This document shows positions 52,917 to 61,801 of a DNA stretch of 64,000 bases, in pieces. Under the pieces are notes generated by a model. That model did not search any database. It was not told the origin of the DNA and saw nothing but the letters and a program-made list of their open reading frames with translations. This stretch comes from Phycisphaerales bacterium. Its GTDB lineage: Bacteria > Planctomycetota > Phycisphaerae > UBA1845 > UTPLA1. Each line of letters starts with the position of its first letter. Positions within the stretch are counted from its first letter, which is position 1. The stretch is from assembly GCA_022360095.1 (NCBI GenBank), contig JAKSDK010000138.1, positions 310,001 through 374,000 of the forward strand, read 5' to 3'. The position numbers were made by a program, and so were the translations under genes.

Positions 52917-55660
52917 GCTCAACGGATCTGTATCAGAAAGCCATGTCGCTGTTTGACCTCGTATGCGATCTGCCTCCTTCCGAGCGCGAGACGGTACTCG
53001 CTGAAGTTTGCGCGAACGACGACGAGCTTCGTCGACAGATTGATATGCTCCTTGAAGCCGATGCTGCCGGCGACGCCGCGATTGACGACGAGTCCGGCAA
53101 ACGTCTCGCCGATTGGGCCGTCGATCTGGCAAGAGAAGCCGAAGCCGGTATCGAGACTCCGGTGGAAGTCGCCGGATACCGGATTATCCGAAGAATCGGC
53201 GAAGGTGGGATGGGCGTCATCTTCGAGGCCGAGCAGGTGTCTCCGCGCCGTAACGTGGCCCTCAAACTCTTGCGGCCCAATATACTTGACGTCGAGATAC
53301 TTAAGCGATTTCAGAACGAAGCGCAGGTCCTGGGCCTTCTACAGCATCCCGGCATTGCCCATGTGTACGAGTCAGGTGTGGTCGAGGTCAACGGTCGTAA
53401 GCAACCCTTTCTCGCCATGGAATTGATCGATGGCGATCGTATTTCCTTACATGCCGAGAAACAGGGTCTTTCAACTCGGAATCGCGTCGAACTAGTCGCC
53501 CGTGTTTGTGATGCCGTCCACCATGCTCATCAAAAGAGTGTGATTCATCGAGATCTAAAACCCGCCAACATCCTTGTTGTGGATGGAGGGGAAGGGGGAT
53601 CAGGGGATCAGGGGATAGGAGGGGCGCAGAACGCATCGATTCCTTCCCCCCGATCCTCCGGTCCCTCGGTCCCCTCTTCGGCGCAGCCGAAGATTCTCGA
53701 CTTCGGTATCGCCCGTATTACGGATCGTGATGTGCAGGCCACCACGATGCGGACCGAGGCGGGCCAGATCATTGGCACCCTTGCCTATATAAGTCCGGAG
53801 CAACTTGCCGGTGATCCGGAGAAAATCGATACGCGCAGCGACGTGTATTCCATAGGCGTCATTCTCTACGAACTCCTCACCGGGCGTGTGCCGCTCGACG
53901 TTCATGGCAAAACCCTTGCCGAGGCGGCACGAATCCTACGCGACGAAGAACCCCGCTCGGTCGCAACGGTGAATCGCACGTTGCGTGGAGATCTGGACAC
54001 GATCGTCGCCAAAGCCATTGAGAAGGACCCCGATCGTCGTTACGCATCCGCGGCAGCATTGGCGGACGATTTGCGGCGGTATCTCGGCAGCGAGCCGATT
54101 GCAGCCCATCCACCGAGTGCGTTTTATCAAATGCGAAAGTTTGCGAGTCGTCACCGAACGCTCGTCGGTGGCGCCTTTGCAACGGTCCTCGCATTGTCGG
54201 CCGGCCTTATCGTGTCGAGCGTCTTGCTCATAAAAATGACTCGGGAAAGGGACGCAAAACAGGCGGCGCTGGAAGCATCGGTCAAGGATCGCAACGCCAA
54301 ACAAGCGGCGCTGGAGGCATCGCAGGAAGTCACCCGCTTCTTTACCGATATGATCTCACGGGCGACGCCGGAATCTCTCGGAAAAGACACCACTGTTCGC
54401 GAGATGGTTGACCTGGCTGCGGACGATATTGATCAAGAGTTCCAAGGCCGACCTTTGCTGGAGGCGCGGATCAGGAGGACGATCGGGTCAACCTACTTGT
54501 CGCTTAGCGAGTATGAACTGGCCCAACAACAGGCCTCCCGCGCGTTGGCGATTCTCGAAACGACCCCAGACGCCGACTCAAGCGAACTGGATTTCGCCAT
54601 GCTACTTCTGGCGCAACTGCACTTTTTTCAGCAAGAGTATGAGGCGGCGATCGAAAGGTTTGATGTCGTCATCGCAGCTGCAAAGAAAAACCCGGATTTC
54701 GAGGCGTCCATTGGTGAGCTCATGTCGACGCGAGCGCTCGCGGCGCTGCGTCTTAATCGACTGCCCGAAGCGGAACAGGGAATGGTTGAGGCCGTCCGCC
54801 TGGTCACGGAGGCCGAAGGTGAGAATTCCGCAGCGAGCTTGGCGGTGAAAAGCAATCTGGCCGAACTCTATTCCCGCAGTTTTTCAGAAAAAGCAGAGCC
54901 TCTTTACAAAGAAATCATTGAACAATCAAAAGAGATTCGCGGCGCATCTCACCCCGAAACGTTGACCATGATCGGCAACCTCGCCGGACATTACATGCGA
55001 CTCCAGCGAGATCAAGACGCAATCGAGCTCTTGCGGGAGATTCTGGAAGTACAAGCCCGCGTGCAAGGCGCGGCGCACCGGCAGACGCTGATCTCGGTCA
55101 ACAATCTCGCCGTTTCCCTGATCGGCGTCGGGCGTCTGGATGAGGCGATGTCGTTGGTTGAAGAGGCGCTCGCGACCTCGAACGAGGCGCACGGGGAATC
55201 GTCTGCCACGTCGCTTTTTCTCACCAATACATTGGCCGCAATACTGTGCGAGAAACCGGATCGATACGAGGAAGCGGAAGAAGTCGTGCTGAAGTCGATT
55301 CGGCTGCACAGAGAGATGCAGGGCCCCAACGCAGAGGGAACGTATAACGCCGAAAAAGAGCTACTGATCCACTATGTGCGCCACGGAAATCTCGAACAGG
55401 CCATCGAGTGGGGACAAACCATGCTTGACCGGCTGACGGATGCGCTTCCTGAAGAACACCTATGGTTTGTCGAGGTACGATACTACGTGGCGTTAGCGCA
55501 CTTCAAGGCGAAACGCTATCACGAGGCGGAACGCATTTTTCGAGCCATTGAGACCGGTGCAAATTCAATCTGGCGGCCGGCCATCCGAAAGAAGTTGGCT
55601 GAGATTTGTGAAACGACAGGTAGGTCGGAAGAAGCCGCGCATTGGCGAGAGAAGCCCTAG
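52913..55660 (+). CDS. Membrane Ser/Thr protein kinase with TPR sensor tail (pair 2)
   Basis: A 915-residue kinase. The GTG start at 52913 has AAAGGAGGGT upstream and overlaps the sigma stop as GTGA. Kinase domain: GEGGMGVIF (97-105), VALKLLR, HRDLKPAN (212-219), DFG (263-265) and SPEQ. A 34-residue insert (about 224-257) between the catalytic loop and DFG is coded by the palindromic element and is at the same position as in pair 1. A transmembrane helix (ATVLALSAGLIVSSVLLI) is followed by a repeated DAKQAALEAS motif and a long TPR region (YEAAIERFDVVIAAA, RLDEAMSLVEEAL). Expected to act with the coupled sigma factor. Confidence 0.92.
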   Translation: MSSTDLYQKAMSLFDLVCDLPPSERETVLAEVCANDDELRRQIDMLLEADAAGDAAIDDESGKRLADWAVDLAREAEAGIETPVEVAGYRIIRRIGEGGMGVIFEAEQVSPRRNVALKLLRPNILDVEILKRFQNEAQVLGLLQHPGIAHVYESGVVEVNGRKQPFLAMELIDGDRISLHAEKQGLSTRNRVELVARVCDAVHHAHQKSVIHRDLKPANILVVDGGEGGSGDQGIGGAQNASIPSPRSSGPSVPSSAQPKILDFGIARITDRDVQATTMRTEAGQIIGTLAYISPEQLAGDPEKIDTRSDVYSIGVILYELLTGRVPLDVHGKTLAEAARILRDEEPRSVATVNRTLRGDLDTIVAKAIEKDPDRRYASAAALADDLRRYLGSEPIAAHPPSAFYQMRKFASRHRTLVGGAFATVLALSAGLIVSSVLLIKMTRERDAKQAALEASVKDRNAKQAALEASQEVTRFFTDMISRATPESLGKDTTVREMVDLAADDIDQEFQGRPLLEARIRRTIGSTYLSLSEYELAQQQASRALAILETTPDADSSELDFAMLLLAQLHFFQQEYEAAIERFDVVIAAAKKNPDFEASIGELMSTRALAALRLNRLPEAEQGMVEAVRLVTEAEGENSAASLAVKSNLAELYSRSFSEKAEPLYKEIIEQSKEIRGASHPETLTMIGNLAGHYMRLQRDQDAIELLREILEVQARVQGAAHRQTLISVNNLAVSLIGVGRLDEAMSLVEEALATSNEAHGESSATSLFLTNTLAAILCEKPDRYEEAEEVVLKSIRLHREMQGPNAEGTYNAEKELLIHYVRHGNLEQAIEWGQTMLDRLTDALPEEHLWFVEVRYYVALAHFKAKRYHEAERIFRAIETGANSIWRPAIRKKLAEICETTGRSEEAAHWREKP
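53582..53683 (+). repeat. In-frame G-rich palindromic insertion in kinase 2
   Basis: The G-rich arm (GGGGGATCAGGGGATCAGGG) and C-rich arm (CGATCCTCCGGTCCCTCGG) face each other across a short spacer, ending in CTTCGGCGCAGCCG. It codes for the insert between HRDLKPANILV and PKILDFG. Confidence 0.75.
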
Positions 55661-55988
55661 ACGGCTGGGTTACTCACCGCGCTAAAGCACTACAAAACAA
55701 ATATCTGGATCTTGTGCATTTTTCGGAAATCGCATTTAGGGAATTTCCGCAGGCTTTGCGTTTACTGAGCGTCGGACCACCGTTGCCCTCGCGAATAGCT
55801 TCCTACGGAGATTAATCAACTGGACACGCGTCACGATGTTCGTTGCCGGCGTTAAATGAAGGAGCGTTCGATTCGATGGGTTCTGTGTTTCCGGATTCGT
55901 CGCCAACTTCCGGCGCTGGGGGATCTCATGTGAAAACTTTAAGACCGGGCAGCTCTGAGTGGGGTCTGTTGAAGCTGCTTATGTTCCA
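55661..55988. other. Convergent gap, no gene seen
   Basis: This lies between the ends of kinases 2 and 3. No stable hairpin with a T-tract and no credible coding frame were found. Confidence 0.55.
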
Positions 55989-58574
55989 TCACTTGTGAAG
56001 ATGACCCGTGAGGTCTTTTTGACGTCTGGATATTTGTTGAGTCAACCAATGCTCCCTTGGAAGTTTGGCTTCGCAGATGCGCATGGCATCAAAAAACAAC
56101 TTGGCAGCGTCATTATGGCGGCCCTGCGAGGCGAGCCTCTCGGCGTAGTCAGACATCACCCATGCGACATCGGGATGCGCCCGTCCCAGCACTCGAATCC
56201 GTATCATCAGGCACTCTCGTAAGTACTTGCCGGATTCCTGCTTGTGTTCCGTTGCAGCCAGAACTGAGGCGAGTGACTGTAGCGTTTCGGCGACCTCGGT
56301 GTGCATGTCGCCAAGTAGTCGGCGGCGCATTTCCAGCGCACGGCGAAGATGGGTTTTTGCGGAATCCAGTCGCTGCCGTCCTGCCAGGGCACAACCGATC
56401 GTGTGCAGCGTTGCGGCAACATCAGGATGTTCAGCACCAAATATCTGAATTCGCGAGTCGAGCAGCTCGCGGCTAAGTGCCTCGGCTTCGGCGAATTCGC
56501 CGCGTCGAATCAGTAATTCGGCGAGATTGCTTCTGGCCGTCAATGTGAACGGATGATTGGATTCGTAGAGCCGCTCGTTTGTCTCGAGGTTGCGGCGATA
56601 GATTCTCTCAGCCTTGTCGAATTCGCCGAGCGACACATGGAGATTGGCCAGGCCGTTGAGGCAACGTGTGGTGATGCGATGATTATCACCGACGAGTCGG
56701 CGCGCAAGATCGAGAGCGCGGCGATACAAGTGTTCTGCACGATCGTAGTCGGCGCGTCGCTCAAGGACCATCGCCAAGTACATCATTGTCGTCGCAACGT
56801 CGAGATGATCATCGCCGAGTTCCGATCGCCGAAGCACGAGCGCTTCGCGATAGAGGCGTTCCGCGTCTTCGTACTTGTTTGTGTTTCGCATGCAGGACGC
56901 GAGGCTTACGAGGCTTTCGGCCACTTCCGTCGGCGCGATATCCGTCAATTTCCGGCGCAGCGCCAAAGCGGTTTGCAGATATTCGCCAGCCTCACGATAG
57001 CGGCCCAGACCGGCAAAAATATTCCCGATGGTGTCGAGTATCGCGGCCCGCATGATAGGTTGCTCTGCCAGATCGGCATCGATGCGTTGTGCAAATCGCT
57101 CGAGACGTTCGCAGACGTTACGCCCGAGTTCGTCATTTTGTGGGTCTGCCGACGATAACATCTCGCGCATCAGGGCAACGAGGCGTCGGGCACGGTCCGC
57201 TTCTTCGGCCAGCTGTCGCCCGGCTTTCTCTGCGTCCTCTTGACTCGCGATGGCCGCATCGCGCTGGTGGGAAGCATTTCGCGCCTGAGTCACGGTACCC
57301 ACAATACCAATGATCAGGGCGAGGATCACGCTCGCTGTCGCCAACGCGATGATACGGTTTCGAGCAAGGAATCGTGTGGCAACGTAACGATACGTCGGCT
57401 TGCGTGCATGAACTGGCCAGCGTGTCAAATGTCGACGAATGTCTTCGGCGAATTGCTCGACGCTGTTGTAACGCTCGACGGTCGTTTTGGCGAGTGCTTT
57501 TAGAAGGATCGCATCGATGTCACCTCGCAGCTGTCGTCGCCATTTGTGATCGATTGTATCTTTACGATCCGTTGTCGGTCGGGCGACTCCCGAATCGTGT
57601 AGTGCGGAAAAATCGGCCACTCGACTGGGTAGAGTGGGTGGTCGTGAGATGATGGCGCCGCGCAGTGCAATTCCGTCCTCTTTGTCAACGTCATACGGGA
57701 GTCGGCCCGTCAATAACTCGTAGAGGATGACGCCCAGAGAATACACGTCGGTCTGAACGCCTACGCGCCGACCCTCGATCTGTTCGGGACTGGCGTACCT
57801 GGGGGTTGCGAGCCGCATGCCGGCCTCCCTAGGCGCATCTGCGGGGGCGGCTTGCTCTCTTACAACGTCGGCGATTCCGAAATCAAGGAGTTTTGGCACT
57901 CCTGTCTTTGTGACGAGTATGTTTCCCGGTTTTAGATCGCGATGGATGATAAGGCTTTCGTGCGCATGTTGTACAGCCGAACTGACGTCGAGCATCAATT
58001 CAAGCCGCTGTCGAATGGACAGATGATGGCGTCGGCCGTATGACACAATCGAGATGCCTTCGACATATTCCATCACAAGATACGGTTCGCCTTCGTCAGA
58101 TGCGCCGCCGTCGAGGAGGCGTGCTATATGAGGATGCTCTAACGTGGCGAGCATCTGGCGCTCGCGTTTGAATCGATCGAACGCCAACGGGACGAGACTA
58201 CCGCGCGGGACGATCTTGACGGCAACCTGTTTGTCGTATTCTTCGTCGGCACGCTCGGCAAGGTAAACGTCGCCCATCCCGCCGGCGCCGATGCGCCGCA
58301 GCAGACGATAAGCACCGAGGCGCCGACCTGACGCATCCGGTCCGTGCTCTTTCGTGGGTTCCTCTGGCAGCGTGTCTCCCATCATCGTGTGAGCACCGGA
58401 TTCGAGGAAATCGACGGAATGATCGACAGCTTCGACAAGGGACGATACGGCATCAAACAGTTCGACATCATCGGCGCACGCATCGGCCACGAATGATTGT
58501 CGCTCCTCACTCGGCCGTGCCATCGCGGCATGAACAACATCTTTGATGCGATTGTCCCATCGAGTGCTGCTCAT
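55989..58574 (-). CDS. Membrane Ser/Thr protein kinase with TPR sensor tail (pair 3)
   Basis: An 861-residue kinase. Kinase domain: GAGGMGDVY (96-104), VAVKIV, HRDLKPGN (211-218), VPKLLDFG (DFG 231-233) and SPEQIEG. The segment between the catalytic loop and DFG is short and ordinary, with no palindromic insert. A transmembrane helix (IIALATASVILALIIGIVG) follows, then a TPR domain with helix pairs such as YDRAEHLYRRALDLARRL and EFDKAERIYRRNLETNERL. The ATG at 58574 overlaps the sigma stop as ATGA. The sensor side faces outward by prediction. Confidence 0.92.
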   Translation of the reverse strand: MSSTRWDNRIKDVVHAAMARPSEERQSFVADACADDVELFDAVSSLVEAVDHSVDFLESGAHTMMGDTLPEEPTKEHGPDASGRRLGAYRLLRRIGAGGMGDVYLAERADEEYDKQVAVKIVPRGSLVPLAFDRFKRERQMLATLEHPHIARLLDGGASDEGEPYLVMEYVEGISIVSYGRRHHLSIRQRLELMLDVSSAVQHAHESLIIHRDLKPGNILVTKTGVPKLLDFGIADVVREQAAPADAPREAGMRLATPRYASPEQIEGRRVGVQTDVYSLGVILYELLTGRLPYDVDKEDGIALRGAIISRPPTLPSRVADFSALHDSGVARPTTDRKDTIDHKWRRQLRGDIDAILLKALAKTTVERYNSVEQFAEDIRRHLTRWPVHARKPTYRYVATRFLARNRIIALATASVILALIIGIVGTVTQARNASHQRDAAIASQEDAEKAGRQLAEEADRARRLVALMREMLSSADPQNDELGRNVCERLERFAQRIDADLAEQPIMRAAILDTIGNIFAGLGRYREAGEYLQTALALRRKLTDIAPTEVAESLVSLASCMRNTNKYEDAERLYREALVLRRSELGDDHLDVATTMMYLAMVLERRADYDRAEHLYRRALDLARRLVGDNHRITTRCLNGLANLHVSLGEFDKAERIYRRNLETNERLYESNHPFTLTARSNLAELLIRRGEFAEAEALSRELLDSRIQIFGAEHPDVAATLHTIGCALAGRQRLDSAKTHLRRALEMRRRLLGDMHTEVAETLQSLASVLAATEHKQESGKYLRECLMIRIRVLGRAHPDVAWVMSDYAERLASQGRHNDAAKLFFDAMRICEAKLPREHWLTQQISRRQKDLTGHLHK

Positions 58575-59143
58575 GTGACCTCTCCTCGCCGCAGCTCACG
58601 GTACAGCCACGCTTTCGCTGTGCCCCATTCGCGGTCGACGGTTCGCGGCGACGTGCCGAGGATCTCTGCGACTTCGGGAATCGTAAAGCCACCATAAAAC
58701 CGGAGCTCGACAACTTGTGCTTGTCGATCGTCGATTTCGGCAAGTTTTCGAAGCGATTCGTCAACCGCAAGTAGGCGGCTTGCCCCCTGGTCGGCGCCGT
58801 CGAGCTGTTCGTTCAGCTCGGCGCGGGCAATGCCGCCACCGCGCTTTGCAGTCAACCTTGCGCGAGCGTGGTCTACCAGGATATGACGCATGGCGTGGCA
58901 CGCGACCCGATAAAAATGTGAGCGATCGCGCCAGCCGCCTTCGGGAGGACGCCGCGAGAGGAGCAGATATGCTTCGTGGACCAGCCCAGTGGCGCCGAGC
59001 GTGTGGTTCATCCGTTCGCCGCGAACATATCGTCTTGCGAGATTGTGCAGCCGTTCATAGGCGATCGAGAACGCGCGGCCAAAATCCTGTGTATTATCGG
59101 CATTTGCCAACAGCTTGGTCAGATTGGACGGAATAAGAGCCAC
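58571..59143 (-). CDS. ECF sigma factor (kinase-linked type, pair 3)
   Basis: A 190-residue sigma factor with region 2 (FSIAYERLHNLARRYVRGER, LVHEAYLLLSRR) and region 4 (FYGGFTIPEVAEILGTSPRTVDREW). It is less similar to the pair 1 and 2 factors than those are to each other. Its start leaves a leader of about 80 bases if the minus-strand TATAAT at 59232-59237 is the -10. Translationally coupled to kinase 3. Confidence 0.92.
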   Translation of the reverse strand: MALIPSNLTKLLANADNTQDFGRAFSIAYERLHNLARRYVRGERMNHTLGATGLVHEAYLLLSRRPPEGGWRDRSHFYRVACHAMRHILVDHARARLTAKRGGGIARAELNEQLDGADQGASRLLAVDESLRKLAEIDDRQAQVVELRFYGGFTIPEVAEILGTSPRTVDREWGTAKAWLYRELRRGEVT

Positions 59144-59231
59144 GTTTAAGAAATTCTGAAAAAATTGGCGCGACGTTTTCGTTTATCTCGCTTCATCAGA
59201 CGGGACGCGGAGCGGCGTATCCCCTTGACGA

Positions 59232-59260
59232 ATTATACACGCCGCTTCGCCCTAATTGAA
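59232..59260 (-). promoter_or_regulatory. Candidate promoter for sigma/kinase pair 3
   Basis: On the minus strand TATAAT (59232-59237) lies 17 bp after TTCAAT (59255-59260). The -10 is consensus; the -35 is poor. Confidence 0.4.
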
Positions 59261-59434
59261 ACATTTTGATTCGAGTGCGGCATACGCCTTCGCTTTTTTC
59301 ATCAGTGATCGAAGGCAACCGCCGTCCGAATGTATGCCGTTTTCGGACGATTCCAAACTCGGTGATCTGTCGATGCGCATCAGCCGTGTCAGCCGTTGTT
59401 TCGTACCGAGACTCTAACTTTTTGGAGGTGTGAG

Positions 59435-60319
59435 ATGATTCGACTTGAAATTGATAAATCGCATCTGGCGCATGGACATCATCTGTTTTTCACGGGCATA
59501 TGTTTGTCAATCTGCGTCGCAGGACAGGCAGCGGCCTCTTTTGTCAGTGTCGGTCAATCGAACCTTGGTGTGGATACTGCGAACGGAATCGCCTGCAGTG
59601 ACACGAATTTCTACACGACAGGCCGTATCAGTGGTGATTCAAGCACGCATTACATTGATGTGCACGATAGCGGCTACTCACACGTTGGAACGATTGATTT
59701 TCCAGCGACGAGTTTCGGAGGGTTTGCATTGGCGCTTCGTGGTGCCGCATACGACGAAGCGACGAATACTCTGCTGGTTGTCGAGTTCGATACGAACAAT
59801 CAGATCCTTCGCGAAGTTGGGTTGGACGGCGCGTTGATAAACTCCATCGATCCGGCTCACGGAGCCTTTCTGAATGGTGTTGCCGTGTCGCCTGACGACG
59901 GCAGCTTGTGGTTCGCCTATTGGGATGGCACGGTCGAGCACTTCGATCGAAGCGGCACGTTCCTCGGTGGTTTCGCCGCCGCGGGGCGCCAGTGGACGAG
60001 TATCGATATCGATCCCGTGTCCGGCACGTTGTTGCTGCTGGACGGCAGCGCGAACAACGACGCACTGTATGAATACGACACCTCCGGTGTTTATGTCGGG
60101 GCTCCGATACTGATCGACATGATCGCTAATGAAGGATTCGGCATCTGTTACGACGAAACGACGGCCACGCTGCATGCCATCGGGAGCCCCGGACTCTTCG
60201 GCGATCCACCGGCCGTGGTTTCAGTATTCCAGGATCCCTCGCGACCGGTCGTTCCCGAGCCGGCGTCGCTGGCCATGCTTGGGCTCGGCGCAATGCTGGT
60301 CAGGCGGCGTCGTGCATGA
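59435..60319 (+). CDS. PEP-CTERM-anchored secreted protein with propeller-like repeats
   Basis: A 294-residue protein. I start at ATG 59435, behind TTGGAGGTG; an ATG at 59396 adds residues that do not look like a signal. A signal peptide ends near GQAAASF. The body repeats short strand pairs such as LLVVEFDTNNQILREV and TLLLLDGSANNDALYEYD, like NHL-type blades. The C-terminus is VPEPASLAMLGLGAMLVRRRRA, a clear PEP-CTERM sorting tag (EPA, hydrophobic helix, Arg cluster). The tag is normally cut by an exosortase. It is the first gene of a four-gene secreted cluster. Confidence 0.9.
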   Translation: MIRLEIDKSHLAHGHHLFFTGICLSICVAGQAAASFVSVGQSNLGVDTANGIACSDTNFYTTGRISGDSSTHYIDVHDSGYSHVGTIDFPATSFGGFALALRGAAYDEATNTLLVVEFDTNNQILREVGLDGALINSIDPAHGAFLNGVAVSPDDGSLWFAYWDGTVEHFDRSGTFLGGFAAAGRQWTSIDIDPVSGTLLLLDGSANNDALYEYDTSGVYVGAPILIDMIANEGFGICYDETTATLHAIGSPGLFGDPPAVVSVFQDPSRPVVPEPASLAMLGLGAMLVRRRRA

Positions 60320-60407
60320 CTTCTGGCTAAGGAGCAATCGACGGCTCGTAGAGGTCGTCGATTGGCGTTGGTTTTTCTTGTGTTCAACGAATTGTGAGAT
60401 ATCACAA

Positions 60408-61760
60408 ATGGAAAACATCGACAACAAATCGAGCCCGGCATCCGGCGTATCAGGCCGCCGTTCTTCAAGTGTGCGAAAGTGCCTGTACCGCGTTGTGGTG
60501 ATCTGGATGATCACTTCGGCATGCCTGGCCCATGCTCAGACTGCGGTCTTCCAAGGACTCGGAGATCTTCCGGGCGGAGACAACATGAGCGAGGCGTGGG
60601 CCGTATCAGCGGACGGACTCGTCGTCGTGGGCCGCAGTAGCACCGAAACCGACCAATTCGAAGCCGTCAAATGGACGGTATCCGGACTTGAGTCCCTTGG
60701 CGATTTACCCGGCGGCCCCACTCGCAGCCTCGCGAAGGGTGTGTCCGCCGACGGCTCAGTAATCGTCGGATGGGGCGTATCCAACAACAACCAAGAAGAA
60801 GGATCGACTGAAGCGTTTCGTTGGACAGAGGCGACGGGCATGGTCGGCCTTGGCGATCTGCCTGACGGCGAATTTGACAGTGACGCGTGGAGCGTTTCGG
60901 CCGACGGCAGCGTCGTCGTCGGAGAAGCCAACGGTCTTTACTTCGGCGGCCCCAATTCCGGAGGACAGGCATTTCGTTGGACGGCGGGTACCGGAATGGT
61001 GAGTTTGGGAAATCTCTCCGGCGATCCGTTCTTCAGCTTTGCCCGAGACGTGTCCGCCGACGGCGACGTGGTCGTCGGCCAGAGTGATGAAAGCAATTCG
61101 TGTACATCCATGGGATTCCAGTGGATTGAGGGCGCTGGAATGTCCAGGCTCGGCGACCTCTTCGGCGGGACTTGTTGGAGCATAGCGCGAGGCGTATCCG
61201 CCGACGGAACCAAGATGGCCGGCTCTGCGGTATCCGGCCAGGGGATGGAGGCCGTCGTCTGGGCTCCTTCGTTCTTCGGGCCTTTGGCGATCGGTGACCT
61301 GCCGGGCGGCCAATTCTACGCGGAAGGCTGGGCCGTTTCGGGGGACGGGACGCTCGCTGTCGGGCTCGGTCGGACGGACGATGGTGAACGTGCTTTCTTG
61401 TGGGACACAGCCAATGGGATGCGCCAACTTGACGTCGTGTTGAACCAAGAGCATGGCGTCGACCTGAATGGTTGGATCTTGAATGAGGCCCGCGACATAT
61501 CCGGCGACGGTCGCACGATCGTCGGAATCGGAACGAATCCGGCAGGCGATAAGGAAGGCTGGGTCGTTAAATTTTTGGATTGCATGAAGGGTGACATGAC
61601 CAGCGATGGAAACATAAGCATGCTCGATGTCCCGATGTTCGTGGCGACGCTATTGGACCCCGGAACGGCGAATAATGAGCTGCAGTGTGCGGCAGACGTC
61701 AATGATGACGGCTCCGTTGATGGAGAAGATGTGTCAGGTTTCGTGTCATTGTTGTTGTAA
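60408..61760 (+). CDS. Secreted HAF-repeat protein with C-terminal dockerin-like repeats
   Basis: A 450-residue protein. I start at ATG 60408 (MENIDNKSS); the longer frame upstream is not real. After a long, basic N-terminus comes a signal-like segment (VVVIWMITSACLAHAQT). At least six HAF-type repeats follow, each with a LGDLPGG core and an AVSADGSVVVG-like strand, in a tandem propeller-like array. The C-terminus carries two Ca-binding dockerin-like units (GDMTSDGNISMLDV and ADVNDDGSVDGEDV). No cohesin partner is visible here. Confidence 0.88.
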   Translation: MENIDNKSSPASGVSGRRSSSVRKCLYRVVVIWMITSACLAHAQTAVFQGLGDLPGGDNMSEAWAVSADGLVVVGRSSTETDQFEAVKWTVSGLESLGDLPGGPTRSLAKGVSADGSVIVGWGVSNNNQEEGSTEAFRWTEATGMVGLGDLPDGEFDSDAWSVSADGSVVVGEANGLYFGGPNSGGQAFRWTAGTGMVSLGNLSGDPFFSFARDVSADGDVVVGQSDESNSCTSMGFQWIEGAGMSRLGDLFGGTCWSIARGVSADGTKMAGSAVSGQGMEAVVWAPSFFGPLAIGDLPGGQFYAEGWAVSGDGTLAVGLGRTDDGERAFLWDTANGMRQLDVVLNQEHGVDLNGWILNEARDISGDGRTIVGIGTNPAGDKEGWVVKFLDCMKGDMTSDGNISMLDVPMFVATLLDPGTANNELQCAADVNDDGSVDGEDVSGFVSLLL

Positions 61761-61801
61761 CGCGCGTCGGCAGAGAAGCCGAGCTTTTCTCAGGAGAACT
61801 G

